A DNA stretch of 64,000 bases from Alectoria sarmentosa (Eukaryota > Ascomycota > Lecanoromycetes > Lecanorales > Parmeliaceae). The translations under genes and the position numbers were made by a program. Shown one piece after another: positions 1 through 11,994 of the stretch. Below the pieces are notes generated by a model. That model made no database searches, was not told the origin of the DNA, and saw nothing but the letters and a program-made list of their open reading frames with translations. Position 1 is the stretch's first letter. Each line of letters starts with the position of its first letter. The DNA lies in contig WOGZ01000114.1 in the NCBI GenBank assembly GCA_009733775.1, forward strand, positions 1-64,000, read 5' to 3'.

Positions 1-53
1 TTCGTTATCCATCCGATATCCATCCGCTGTCCATCCGATATTCAATAATAATA

Positions 54-306
54 TGATTGCAGTGGGTACGGCCATGACCATATGATTGCAGTGGCCATGG
101 GTATGTGGATGCAATGGGTACGGCCATGACCATGTGGATGCAGTGGGTACGGCCATGACCATGTGGTTGCAGTGGCCATGGGTATGTGGATGCAATGGGT
201 ACGGCCATGACCATGTGGATGCAGTGGGTACGGCTATGGCCGTGTGGTTGCAGTGGGTACGGCCATGGCTGTGTGGCTGCGGTGGGTACGGTCATGACTT
301 GGTTGC
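54..306. repeat. GC-rich minisatellite, 29-bp and 23-bp units
   Basis: The anchor GGGTAC recurs at 64, 116, 145, 197, 226, 255 and 284. The spacings are 52, 29, 52, 29, 29 and 29, and 52 equals 29 plus 23. Three units (29+23+29) make an 81-bp higher-order repeat, so the array keeps reading frame. Both strands are open: + 86-349 encodes a 27-residue repeat containing WPWVCGCNGYGHDHVDAVGT, and - 5-295 encodes a repeat containing TYPWPLQPHGHGRTHC. Nothing shows that either is translated, and the open frames may only reflect the 81-bp period. The array has none of the AT-biasing decay seen after 545, so it lies outside the mutated block. Confidence 0.85.
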
Positions 307-312
307 AATGAA

Positions 313-341
313 CATGGTCATGGCCATGGCCATGGCCATGG
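313..341. repeat. CATGGC microsatellite
   Basis: A short run of CATGGC/CATGGT hexamers that ends the minisatellite. It is partly self-complementary because CCATGG is a palindrome. Confidence 0.8.
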
Positions 342-344
342 AAA

Positions 345-545
345 TGTGATTGCGATGACTTATGGGTATGTGATGCTCCTTCCTAAATGATAACGGTTTG
401 ACGATGATTTGACAACCGCTGAACAGCCGTTTGAGAACCTCTTGAAGATGTACAGCGGCTGTTCAACCATCGTATATCTGATGGAAAATCACCATCGGGT
501 GAACATCGAATGATCATCGGATACATATCGGATGTTAAACCCGTG
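345..545. other. Base-balanced spacer before the AT-rich block
   Basis: No gene is recognised. The stretch has short scattered direct and inverted motifs: AACAGCCG/CGGCTGTT near 420-460, and ATCGGATA-type words near 515-535 that resemble the inverted CATCCGATAT words at 12-45. Composition changes to AT-rich at its right edge. Confidence 0.5.
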
Positions 546-554
546 TGACGGCCA

Positions 555-1602
555 CGTTAGTAATCATATATTTTAAAACATTCGCAAAGATCTCAAATCG
601 TTTAATAATATAATCATATACTTTTATGACGATTTTTGTTAAATTTTATTAATTATTAAAAGCGTTAAATCAAAGCGTATCGTTATATCTATTTTGAAAA
701 TCTTATATTTATAAAATCACATTCAAATTCTCAAATTTATGAAAAATATGAGATTTCACAATTCGAATTTAATTAAATAAAATCGTATTGATATAAAAAC
801 ATTCGCAAATGATCTTTTAAATATAAATAATGAAACTTCAATAAGCATAAAAAAACGAAAAGTTATTAATTAATTTATCGATTGATTATCAAATGACATT
901 ATTATAAATTTAATTAATGTTATTTATCGCGACCTAAATTCATATCGAGTATTTAACTTTTACATTTTTAAAACGATTCTTTATATTTTTAATAAAAACG
1001 TTATTCGATTTAATAATCAAATTTTTAACAAATTTTTTAAAATTAAAATAATATATATTAATCGTGATTAAGTCGTTAACGAAGAAGATAATTTTCTTTT
1101 ATTTATCGAATTAATAAACGTTTTTAAATTAACTTTCTTATTATCTCATCATTTGCAATTAAAAAAAAATTATGTGATAATGTTATTAAGAAATTTATAA
1201 CAATTATAAGATTTATATAATAAAACACGTTTATAAATCAAGTATATTAAATTTAAGATATTCGATTATCGCATTTTTGAAGACGAACATGACGATAAAC
1301 GTTATTGTATATTACGCATATCTCTTATTTCGCCCGATTCGAACAATTTACATACTCTTTTTCGACGTATTTAATATTCAATTCGCTTAATCTTTAACAT
1401 AACGATTAATAAATCGCAAAATCAATTCTTATAACAAATCAATTTATGTTTATAATCGAAGGTCTTCGCTTATAATCAATTGTATATAATCTTAAATCGA
1501 ATCATCAATAAAATCGATTTATTTATTATAATCCCAGACGATTTATCAAGAAGATAATCGAATTATTCGATCAAATATATCAAAAATAAGGTTATTAAAT
1601 AA
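555..1602 (+). pseudogene. Helitron-type PIF1 helicase, C-terminal relic
   Basis: One + frame (starts congruent to 1 mod 3) reads from about 555 to a stop at 1600-1602 with no frameshift, about 345 codons, interrupted only by stops that C-to-T or G-to-A changes explain. Segments in order match the C-terminal half of fungal Helitron helicases: a FGGDFRQILPV-like stretch as YFYDDFC-stop-IL (619-650), an NMR motif (745-753), a SHHLQLKKN/VIMLLRNL block (1144-1197), TINKSQNQ (1402-1425, family TINKAQGQ) and QLYIILNRI (1477-1503, family QLYVALSR). The N-terminal helicase motifs and the replication initiator domain are missing: the frame is cut at the composition boundary. In the family this enzyme unwinds DNA for rolling-circle transposition. 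This copy is dead. No CTRR-type 3' end was identified. Confidence 0.8.
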
Positions 1603-4443
1603 ATGCTTCTTATATAGCAATAAAAGTAAATTATATACGCATAAAAAAGCAAGCAGAGTTCGTTTGATCGACGTTACTTAAATTCGTTCCGCCTTCATTT
1701 ACCTTAAGTATCATAAATTTAATTTATAGACCTTAACTTGTTAATATTTACGATAATAAAAAATATCGATAATTATTCAATATGAATATTATCGCATTAT
1801 TCGAATATATTTAATTGTTTAATATAAATATTATTGCATAATTTAAATATATTTGATATATATATCATAAATGAAATTTGAAAATGTTAAGATCACGAAT
1901 GTGAATTTGAAATAAGATTTTGAATTTTTATAATTCGAATTCCGAATAAAATTCGAGTTTCGATCTTCGAAAAAATTTATGATATGTTAATATAAAAGCA
2001 AACGCAAAATGTGTATAAAACAAATTATGATATATTAATATAAAAATAAATATAAAATCGTATTTGACAATAAGAATTCTCTCGATTAAAAAAGAAAATT
2101 TTGAACAATTTAAATATATCAATAAATTATTTAAAAAGTTTTTGATTGATAAAATCGAAATTTTCGAATCTCGAGTAATATGCTTCGTTTAATATTCAAT
2201 TTGATGAATAATATAATCAAAATATAACAATTCTTTAATTTCTTTATAATACGATCTTTTTTGATATGAAAGATTTTTCATGAATAACAAATGATTTTTC
2301 CGAAATTTCTGACACGAAAGATTCTTTATGAAAAACAAATAATTTTTTTGAAATAACAAATGATTTTTTTGAGACCAAAATAAAAGCAATTTCTTCGATT
2401 TCCGAAATCGAAATAAAAATAATTGTTTTTTGAAAAACATTTAAATCTCTTTATTTTCGATATTTCTTTATTGATTTCTAATCGTATTTTTTATCGTAAT
2501 CATTCATCAAATTCTTCGTTTTATTTAAATTATCGACATTATATTAAACGTTATATATCGATTCTTAATTTTTTCATTTGATGAAATATTAAATTATTAA
2601 TTTCTTATCACATGTCTCTTATTTTCGAAAACGAACGATTTGTTTATTTATAGATTTCTCAATTTCGTATAAATTCTTGATTTTTAAATCATTTTCGTTT
2701 ATAATGAGAATTTTTTTTTTGATTTATAATATAAATCTTCTTTTTTTAAAGCGAATTTTAATATAATCATGAAAATCATTAAATATATCTTTTAAAGCTT
2801 GAAAAGATTCAATTTATAAATCAATTTATCGTATTTATAAAAAATTATAAATGATTCGACTTTTTGATTGAAAAGCTTTGCGTTTTTTAATTTAAATAAA
2901 TGATATTCTTTATATAACTTGATATAAACTTTATCATCAAACTTCATTTTTATAATCTTATAATAATTATCATAACGTGTTTTTATATTAAATATCGTGA
3001 AAATAAATGCGTCGACGATTTCTCGACGATTTTTATTTCGATTATTAATTATGTTAATTTAATTTTAAACGATCACGTCGAAAATATTAAATTCTTTATT
3101 TAATTTCATTTCGTAAATAATTTCGTTCGAAAATTTTCTTATCGAAACGTTTATAAAATTATTTAATGTTTTTCGAAATTATATAAAAAATTTATTTCAT
3201 AAAATGTTTAAATTATAAATAATGTAAAAACGTAAAACGATTTTGAAAGTTTAATTAATTTTTTTCGATTAATCGTTTGTTTAAAAATAATAAATTATTA
3301 ATATAAATAAATCGATGTCGAGCGATTTAAAAATCGCTTTTTATAAATCAAATATGAATTTAAAATCTCGATTAAAAATAATCGCTTTAAAGGTTCCTCA
3401 ATCAATGAAAACGAGAAATAAAATCTTTATTTATCGCATTTCTTTGATGATTATCAATCGTTTTTCGATGATAATAAATTCGAAATCATCAACCCTTTAT
3501 TTAAACAAAATAATTAATAAATAATTTAAATATGATTTTTTTAATTCGAAAATAATCTTAAATTGTGCAAAAAATGCGAAAATCATTCTCAAATGCTCGA
3601 AATGTTCTTTCATAATAAAAAAAAATCATAATATCATTAATATAATATCTCGCGAAATGACGATATAAGCGCAAAAATTCGTTTATTTTCCTTTATATAT
3701 AAAAAATAATTTTTTTAAATTTCATTATTACGACATTAAAATGTTCGAATCTTTTATAAAATATGATAATAAAACGTTAATAATGATTTTTTTCGATTAA
3801 AAACAAATGAAATTGTTTATTATAATTGATCACGTTAAGGAAATTATATTTTTAAACAAAATTGATGATATTCTTTTAAAACGAAATTAAATGATTATTT
3901 AAAATAATAATCTTATTCAATTTTCAAATATTCATAATCACTTTTTCTTTTCATTTCGAAATCTTTTTTAAATCAACATAAACGATTTTATAAATCATAA
4001 AAATCGAAAAGATAAAAGATATAAATAAGTTTTATTGATTAATTTATCTTCTTTTATAAATGTATTTTATCAAATTTTTCATTTATCAACTTTTTAACTT
4101 TCGAAATTAAAAGATAAATTTTATTTTCGAATTTGATAAATGAGAATTATCAATTATTAATAATAAATATTTATAATTATTCGAATTTCGATAAATTAAT
4201 GATATTTTTAATATCTTTTTAAATTCGAAGATTTTTCTTTATAAACTTTTTTATGATTTTCATATATTTTTATTTTTCGTAAATCATAATGTCGTTAAAA
4301 AGTTTAATTTCCAAAATAAGATCTATTTTTATTTTCTCTAAAATTGATTTTAAATTTAATAAATTTATGAATTTAATGAATATAAATTCTTCGTTTTACG
4401 AAAATTTAATGATTAAAAAATGATTTTTTAATTTCACGAGATA
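1603..4443. other. AT-rich decayed tract, unassigned (left part)
   Basis: No family could be recognised. Short frames occur on both strands (for example - 1928-2122, - 2189-2440, + 3315-3524), but none matches a domain I know. The 2189-2440 stretch contains internally repeated blocks of about 50 bp. The tract was continuous with 12000 onward before element 1A inserted at 4444-4448. Confidence 0.6.
1778..1854. repeat. Two 35-bp direct repeats
   Basis: 1778-1812 and 1820-1854 align over 35 bp. Nearly all differences are C/T or G/A, with one A/T difference. This looks like an old local duplication later hit by the same mutation process as the retrotransposons. Confidence 0.65.
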
Positions 4444-4448
4444 AACTT

Positions 4449-4584
4449 TGTTGAAATTTTGGGTCACGTGACGTCAAGCCTTGACGTCACGTGCGCATTA
4501 TTAATGCGCCCGTATATAAATCGCTTTTTTTTTCGTAATACTCTTAAAGCAATATAATTAAATGTTTTATTTCATATTTTAACA
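4449..4584 (+). repeat. 5' LTR of element 1A
   Basis: 136 bp, from TGTTGAAATTTTGGG to TTTTAACA. It contains the CACGTG/TGACGTCA palindrome (4465-4493). The terminal CA is retained. Confidence 0.9.
4465..4493. promoter_or_regulatory. 29-bp palindrome with E-box and CRE words in the family 1 LTR
   Basis: Two perfect 14-bp arms, CACGTGACGTCAAG and CTTGACGTCACGTG, around one central C. Each arm joins CACGTG (the bHLH core) to TGACGTCA (the CRE/bZIP core). A second inverted repeat, GCGCATTA-T-TAATGCGC, follows at 4493-4509. It lies in the U3-like part of the LTR, so a transcription-control role is a reasonable inference. Related, partly mutated copies sit in the other family 1 LTRs (35574 on, 28870-28900, 51397 on, 58778 on). 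Confidence 0.65.
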
Positions 4585-4596
4585 GATTATAAATTC
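4585..4596 (+). other. Primer-binding site of element 1A
   Basis: GATTATAAATTC immediately follows the LTR. Across copies it points to GGTTATGAGCCC, the complement of the anticodon arm of initiator tRNA-Met, whose CAU anticodon appears as ATG. This implies priming by an internal half-tRNA fragment, as in Drosophila copia. Confidence 0.7.
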
Positions 4597-5227
4597 GAGC
4601 TTTGCATTAACATTGTTATAATATAATTTATTTATTATTCATTATGATTGAAATTATTTTCAAACATTTTTATGTTTATCGCAATAAAAATATTAATTGT
4701 AAAAGTTATTATATTTATGTATCGTAACTTTTTTAATATGAATAATATTCGTTATAAACAAAATAATCATTAAATTGAAATGATTATGATTCGTTCGTAA
4801 TGAGAGCGTAAAGAACAAAGCGAAAAAAATAACGTTGAAAATTAACGACATTTAAAACGCTTTTTTTGATAATTAATAACGCTTTTTCAAAAATTATGAG
4901 CGTTTTTAAAAATCAATATCGCTTTTTTGAGCGTTAAAACGTTATTAATATTCATATCGCTCTTATTAATAATTCGCATTATTTTCGTTTTCATTCGAAA
5001 CAAAATAAGATAATTAAAACGATTCAAAATATATCGTAATTAATCGTGATATGTCGATATTGCTTTGCGATCGTGATCACATAATCGTTAAATCTTTGAA
5101 ACATTATCAACTTCTCTGCGTGAAACACGTTAAAATAATAAACGACATATCTTTATTTTATAAATCGCTTTATTCAAAACTCGATGATGATAATCATATT
5201 TGACGATTTAATTGCGAAATATTCGCA

Positions 5228-7370
5228 ATGAAAATTAAAGAATTAAAAATAAATAAAATTAAGAGTCAATTAAAGGGAAATCATTTTTTATTTCGCGTGT
5301 TTAATATGTCAAAGTTAAAATGTAAAGAGAAAAAATCTTTTGCTTCGAGAATTAAAAAGGAAAAAGCTTTTATTGTAAAGCGATTTAACGATAATGATAT
5401 TACATTCGAGCGCTTTAAGCGAGCGAAACGAAATTATTAATCTCGTTTTCGAAACTCTGTCGTTCTTTTTTCAAAAAGGTCTTTTAATTATTAAAACGAT
5501 TAATATGATTCAAATAACGTATTTTTTATAAGTTCGTTACGGTTTATAAAGTCAAATGATTTCTTTTTAAAATAGCATCTTTATGCCTTTATATTTTCTT
5601 TAAAATTCATTAAATTTATCGCCTTTTTAAACATCGTCGAATATTTTTTTGATTATAACGTAAAAACTTTTCGTAAACGAAAATTTAAATTATATCGAGT
5701 CAATTTTAAAGCTCAACGGGATTTCTTTTATATTCTCGAGATTTTATAAGTTTTTAAACATCTTTTAAATAGCGATAACGATAACGATAACGACTTTATT
5801 TCAAATTTTTGCATTAATTTCATTTTTATCTCGAAATAATTAACTTTCGAATTATTATCAAAATTTATTATTAACGAAAAGCTTTTCGACTTTAAAGCGC
5901 GCCCTATTTTTTCAACGTCACTTATTTTAATCATTTTTAAAAACTCTATTACGCAAATCTCATTATTTTTAAATTTTATTTCATTATAAATCATTTTTTC
6001 AAGCATAAGTTCAAACGTAAATTCAAATTTAAATTTAAATTTAAATTTCGCGAATTCTTAAACCTTAAAACTTAAATTAATTTCTTTTAAATATTATATT
6101 CGAATATTTTAAAATTAAATTTTCGATCTCTTTAAATTAATTTGAAAAAATTAAAATGTTTATGAAAATTGTTAATTATATTAAATAAAAGCGTTAAATG
6201 CAAGACTTTTTAAATTTGATTAAATTATAATATTAAATCGAAATCGATATGATTATGTTTATCGAAAACTTTATTATTGAAATAAAAGACGCTTTGAATA
6301 ATCGTTTAATTATTAAAATAAAATTTATTATTATTAAAATAAACGTTTTAATTTAAATCGAAACGCATAATAAAATTTGTATAATAATGAAAATTCATTA
6401 CGAAGATAATCTTCGAAATAAGATCGAATATCATATTAATATTTTTAATGTTTAAAAAAAGCTCGAAGAGTATAAATCTCAAAATTTTGATATTTTTAAT
6501 TTTGATATTTTTAAATTAAAATCTTTTATTTTGATCGTTTGCGAAAACAAGTCACAAAAATATATTAATATTTTTGTGAACGTTATTCGAAAATTCAAGA
6601 ATTAATTCGATCGAGCGATCTTTCTTTTTGACGAGAATTAAAAAATTTATCATTTTTATAAAAGATTAAATTTTCAATACAATGCGTATCGCGAGAATTA
6701 TATTCAAATTTATGACGTTTATGATGAAAATCGTGAAATCAAATAAACGTTAAACTATGCGATAACTCGATTTTTCAACATCATTATTAATTTATTCGAT
6801 TTTATTTCGAAAACGCATACGCTCGTCGTTATTATTGACGACTCTCTTAAACATATTTAACAATTCATATTTATTTTTATTATCGTTAAAAATATCGTCG
6901 AGCATCGCATTTAAACGAACGCAAATTTAAATAATTTTTACATTTATATTTAAATTTGCAAATATTGTATTCATTGCAAAAAGAATTAATATAATATTAA
7001 TAAATGCGATACACATAATAAGCGCTTAAATGAGAACGATATAAATAAATAAAAATCGCGAAAATCGCGATAATCGTGATAATCGTAATGATTATAATTG
7101 TGAAAGTCATAAAAAATGTGACCGAGAAGGAAATTTCGAATTTAAATTAATTAAAAAATTAAAAAAGTAATTTGATAATGTTAACGTAATTATAATAACT
7201 ATTCAATCAAAAATCGCTCATTGCTTTATCGTTCATATTATTTTTATTATTTTTATTATTTTTATCGCTCTTAAATCGACTTTCGAATTTATCGCAAATT
7301 TTGACGTTTTGAATAAAAAGATTTATGAAATTATTAAGTTCAAAGTTGTCGATAAAACGTAAATTATCGC
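5228..7370 (+). pseudogene. gag of element 1A (decayed)
   Basis: Capsid/nucleocapsid region. An open 70-codon stretch (5228-5440) rich in Lys and Arg begins with ATG at a position also kept in 1B (36337) and 1C (52138). Whether it is the true gag start is unproven, because it is in a different frame from the later core. From about 6258 another frame reads as gag core. A zinc knuckle lies at 6966-7007: C-IH-C-KKN(stop)-Y-NINK-C, the CX2CX4HX4C pattern with His read as Tyr through one C-to-T change. A charged tail follows. Stops and one or more frame breaks make it inactive. The family role is packaging of element RNA in cytoplasmic particles. Confidence 0.7.
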
Positions 7371-10300
7371 TTTATTCATTGCAATAATAATATCTTTTTT
7401 TTGATTTCACGATTATATTTACACTCAATATATGATTTACATCTTTTCGATTTTTAAAATCTTTGAATTTTTTCAATTTTCACGTTTTATAAATGATTTT
7501 ATCGATAATCGTATAATTATCAATTTCGAAAATATTAAATTTGAGTGCAAGATGAATAATGTTAAACGCATTTTAATTTTTTGAAACGTTTAATTTATGC
7601 TTAATTGCGACTTTAATTTCATTTTTAAAGAATAATTGAAAAAATAAAGATTTTTTTTAATTTTTATTTTTAACGATATTATCGTCGAAAAGTAACGTTT
7701 TTTTTTCAAATATATTTAAAATCGTCTTTATGCGTTTAATATTTGAAAAAAAATCTTTTTAATTTTAATAATCGTCAATGAAAAAAATTTCGTTTATGAT
7801 GAATTTTTAATTGAGCTTGTTTTTGATAATCAAAAATTTTTAAAATCTTTATCGAAATCTCAAATTGATAAAATAATTTTTCGCATATGATACGCATATT
7901 ATAATCATTTAAACGTTTAAAATTTTAAAAAGTTGATCAAAATGTGCGTTAAAATAAATTTTTTCATTTCATTTTTCGACGATGTTTACGAATTATATTT
8001 TATGATTAATATGAAAATGAAATTATATAAACGACACATTATCTTTAAAAGATGATAAAACGATTTGATTTATAACGATCTTTAAAATTTATTTGATGTT
8101 TTTTGAAATAACTTTAAATGAATAATCATCTTTTTTAACGATAAAATTTTTCCATTTAACGTTTATTTGTTGTTTAATAAATCTAATTTAATAATTTTTA
8201 TCGCGTTTAAGATGTTTTTTAATAATTCGAAATATAATAATAATAAATGTATTCGTTTTCGCATTAATTGTGACATTAAATTTGATAATTATTAAATAAA
8301 AATCTTTCAATTGTTTAAAAATATCATTTGAAAAAACATCGTATTTAATAATTTTTAAATAAATGACAAATTTGAACATTTAAGCGTTATTATTCAACGT
8401 AAAATAAACGTTATATTTAAAAAAAACAAGTTATTTTAAAAATATTGAATAAAATTCGTTTAAATGATTAATATTCTTTGCAATATCTAATTCGTTATTA
8501 ATCGTAACGTTATTTCATTCGAGATTAATATCGAATCTTTTTTTAATGTATTTTATTTATACATTATCGATTAAATTGATTATTATTAAACTATTTTTCA
8601 CAATATTGATTAAAAAAAATATCAAGATCGCGTTATTAAAAAGCGTTTTTTAAATTATTAAAATAAAAATTATCATATGCTCTTAAACAGCGATGAAATA
8701 ATTATTATTTTCAATATTAATTAAATCGATAATGTCTTTTTTAAACCCATTTTTTTCAAATTGAGCATCGTTATCGTCGAAAAATAAATTAACATTTATC
8801 GCAATAAATGTAAACTCGTTAAAAATATCGAGCATTAAGATCATTTATTTTTCTCTTTATTTATAATTTTAAAAAAAAATGTTAAAAAAAACATATAATT
8901 ATCGAAAAGAAAATTAATAATTTATTTAATTTCATCTCAATTTTAAAAAGGATTTCGTTAAAAATTATAATCATTTTAAACGCATTTAATTTAAAGTTTG
9001 CAATAAAATGATTATTTAATACGTTCAATAATAATATTATAATTTTTTCATCTTTATTCACATTAACGATTAAATTTATTATTCGCTTTATAATCAATAA
9101 AGCTTTAAATTTATTTTCATTATGAAATCATTCAAAATCATAAAATTATATCGAAATTTCATTTCGAACCTTTTCGTCTTATTAACAAAAATCGCCCTCA
9201 TTAAATTTTATAAATTTTAAAGCTTTAAAAAGATCATAATGAACTTTTATTATAAAATGCATTAATAAATGATCATACAAAATGAGATCGATTCTTTTAT
9301 CATTAATAATATTTAAATCTTAATGAATTTATTTTCAAATGCGCGTGTTTTAAAAGGTAGATAAATTTATAAAGTTAAAAAAAACTTTATTGACGAAATC
9401 GTTCGATATAAAACTCGTTAAATAATTCGTGATTTCGAATAATGAAAAAAAATCGATTTTAACGAAACTTTCGCTTTAATAATTAAATTTATAAATTATA
9501 AAATCATTTTTATTTTTATAATAACTTTGAATTAAAAGCTTAAATAAATGAATATTAAAATTATCTTTTTATATAACGATATCGAAAAGATAATTTATAT
9601 AATGTAATTTATGAGATTTGAAATTAAAAACAAAGAGAGTAAGGTTTATAAATTTATAAAAACGTTATATAATTTGAAATAATCTTTTAAAATTTAATAT
9701 AATATTTTCATTACGTATCTTAAAAAATTAAATTTCGAACCTATCGTTATTAATCTTTCAATGTTCATTAATAACATTATTATCGTTATCATTTATGTGA
9801 ACGACATTCTACTCACGAGTCTTGATAAAATCAATATTTAAATAATCAAAAATAAACTTTATAAGAAATTTGAAATAATCGATTTGAATTTATGTATTTA
9901 TTAACTCGATATAATAATCGCAAAAAATCATATTAATCGTATTTTACATCTTAAATAAACAACTTATATCGAATTTTTTTTTATCGATTATAACATAATT
10001 AAATTAATCATTATCTCAATTCTCATCATTAACGATAAATTTTATATCGTTAAAAATAATTTCGTGATTATTAAAGAATCTCGTCACATTTATTAATCTG
10101 TCGTTAATTTTTTAATATATACGATATTGAACACGCGCTCGAATATCGCCTTCGCAATTTTAATAATTTTTCAATATAATTCGAATTTTGATGTTTTTCA
10201 TTAAAACGCAATCAAGCGCATTTTTCGATATCTTAATTATATAAAAAATTAATAATTTATATTTCGAAATAACCTTAAATTTTTCATAAATTATATCGAC

Positions 10301-10759
10301 GTTGATTAAATAAACGATTAAGACATTCGACGTTTCACTTTTAAATATATCTTTGATATAAACAATACGATAATTAATTAATTTTTCAAATGATAATTTA
10401 TAATAACGTTTTTAATTTATGAGATCGAATATATCGATTAAATTCAAATTATTAAAAAAGTGATTTAATTACGCGAATTTTTCAATCAACTCAATTTAAA
10501 CGTTAAATGTTTTTAAATAATAATAATTTATTGCGATAATTAAGACGTTATAACGTTAATTAAAAATTCTTAATTTTATATTTATATCAAGCATATTAAT
10601 ATTCAACATCATTATATATGAAAATAAATCATCGTCGAAAATATCGTTTTAAAATATGTTTTTATTAATTAACAAATAATCGACGATTTTATTAAAATCC
10701 TTTTCAAGAATAAATTCGAAAAATTTCGTTAATTAATTAAATTGAAACATCGTTTATAA
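7371..10759 (+). pseudogene. pol of element 1A: protease, integrase, RT, RNase H (decayed)
   Basis: Protease site at 7411-7431 reads D-Y-I-Y-T-Q-Y. The integrase zinc finger and core follow: a His-rich start with a DDVYELYF segment (family DDVCEPC), then IYNDL with a first catalytic Asp near 8077, an FFNDK segment (8130-8145), and a CDIKFDNY segment where the third acidic residue is now Lys. In reverse transcriptase the YVDD box reads YVND at 9794-9805 (GAC to AAC). RNase H carries an FGYVFNINNAIISW-type segment in the better sister copies and ends in KHRL with a stop at 10757-10759. Nearly all stops fit C-to-T or G-to-A. The order protease-integrase-RT-RNase H identifies copia. Confidence 0.85.
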
Positions 10760-11858
10760 ATGATTTCTCGCGTTAACTTTAAAGAAATCATTATTATAAC
10801 TTTAAAAGAATTATCATTATAACTTTAAAGAAGTAAATATTAATTAATTTTAAAAAAGCAATTATCATTCGTAAAATTAATTTAATATTATTATTTAATC
10901 GTCAAAAAAGCGATTTCATTGATTCTCACACTTCGAATGATCGATCAAATTTATTCACAAAACCTTAATTTTCCACCTTAACGTTTTTTACGAACAAATT
11001 CTTATTTATCAAAACTCAATTTGAAGCTGATTTGTCATTATTGCATTTATAATCATAAATTTTACGAACATTTATTCAAAAGATTCATATTTATGTGTAA
11101 TTCAAATTTGAAAATAATATCATCATTTAAAAGATCGTTATCATCAAATCATCTTCGATTATTCATTAAATTTTCATTATAATTATTAATTTATGCTTTT
11201 AAACATCATCATGATTATCACATTTATTTTTTTAAACGTTATCATTATCATCATCATCGTTATAATGTATTAATCGCAATTTATATATATTTTATCAATC
11301 ATTATTGTCAAGCATTAATGTTTTAAAACGACTTATAAACTTTGCGATCGATCGCATACATATATATGCGATTCGGAATATTTCGTTTAATCAAAAAATT
11401 TATTTCCACATATATGCATCGATTATATATCGTTCGATTTTTGATATGCATTAAATAAACTAAAAATAAATTTATTAGAAAACGATTTTTCGTCAAAAAG
11501 TGGATTTTTTTTTATATAACACCGTAACGAATATGTTTAAAAGAACATAATCGTTTTCAGATTTCGATTTTCTTCGAATTCGATTTTTCTTCGAATTTTC
11601 ATTGTTTTTATTCGATTTTGAATATCGCGAGTTTTTAATTTCATATTTTGAAATTTGGGTGCCTTAAGAAATATAAAAAATGATAAAAGAATATAAAATG
11701 ATTTCACGTTTATAACCCGGCGTTACGATTCACTTTTGCTATTTAACGCTAATTTTCACGATTATAACCCGATATTACGATTCATTATTATTATTCAACA
11801 TCGATTTTCACTCTTATAACTCGAAATTCAAATTTAAGAAAATGCGAACAAAAGGGAG
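10760..11858 (+). other. 3' noncoding region and polypurine tract of element 1A
   Basis: About 1.1 kb without a coding signal between the pol stop and the 3' LTR. It ends in a purine run, AAAAGGGAG (11850-11858), directly before the LTR, the expected plus-strand primer. Families 1, 2 and 3 share recognisable blocks here (for example the ATTTCGTTCAATCGAAAAAT-type words). Confidence 0.7.
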
Positions 11859-11994
11859 TATTAAAATTTCAAATCATATGACGTTAAGCCTTAACGTCAC
11901 GTGCGCACTATTAATGCGCCCGTACATAGATCGCTCTTTTTTTCGTAATACTCTTAAAGCAATACAATTAAGTGTTCTACTCCATATTTTGACA
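11859..11994 (+). repeat. 3' LTR of element 1A
   Basis: 136 bp, matching 4449-4584 in length. Its first bases are TATTAAAATTTC (TG turned to TA) and it ends in TTTTGACA. It is followed by the target duplication AACTT. Confidence 0.9.

Larger units (their letters stand above)
4449..11994 (+). mobile_element. Copia element 1A (family 1), complete but decayed
   Basis: A 7.5-kb LTR retrotransposon. Its LTRs are 4449-4584 and 11859-11994 (136 bp each), flanked by the 5-bp target duplication AACTT at 4444-4448 and 11995-11999. Internal order is primer site, gag, protease, integrase, reverse transcriptase and RNase H, which is the Ty1/copia order (integrase before reverse transcriptase). Both LTRs and all coding parts carry C-to-T and G-to-A changes, so it cannot move by itself. 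It is the only family 1 copy here that no other element interrupts and that is complete, apart from 1C. Confidence 0.9.

Noticed and set aside
1..541. Subtelomeric repeat or telomere end
   Set aside because: No TTAGGG-type units are present; the array is a 29/23-bp minisatellite of unrelated sequence.
5773..5795. GATAAC tandem run, also at 36885-36910 and 52686-52712, as a possible CRISPR-like or regulatory array
   Set aside because: No spacers, and present at the same gag position in each family 1 copy; a coding simple repeat.
8882..9097. Open frame recurring at 31521-31781 and 55796-55990
   Set aside because: Antisense to the integrase-RT linker in 1A, 1R and 1C.
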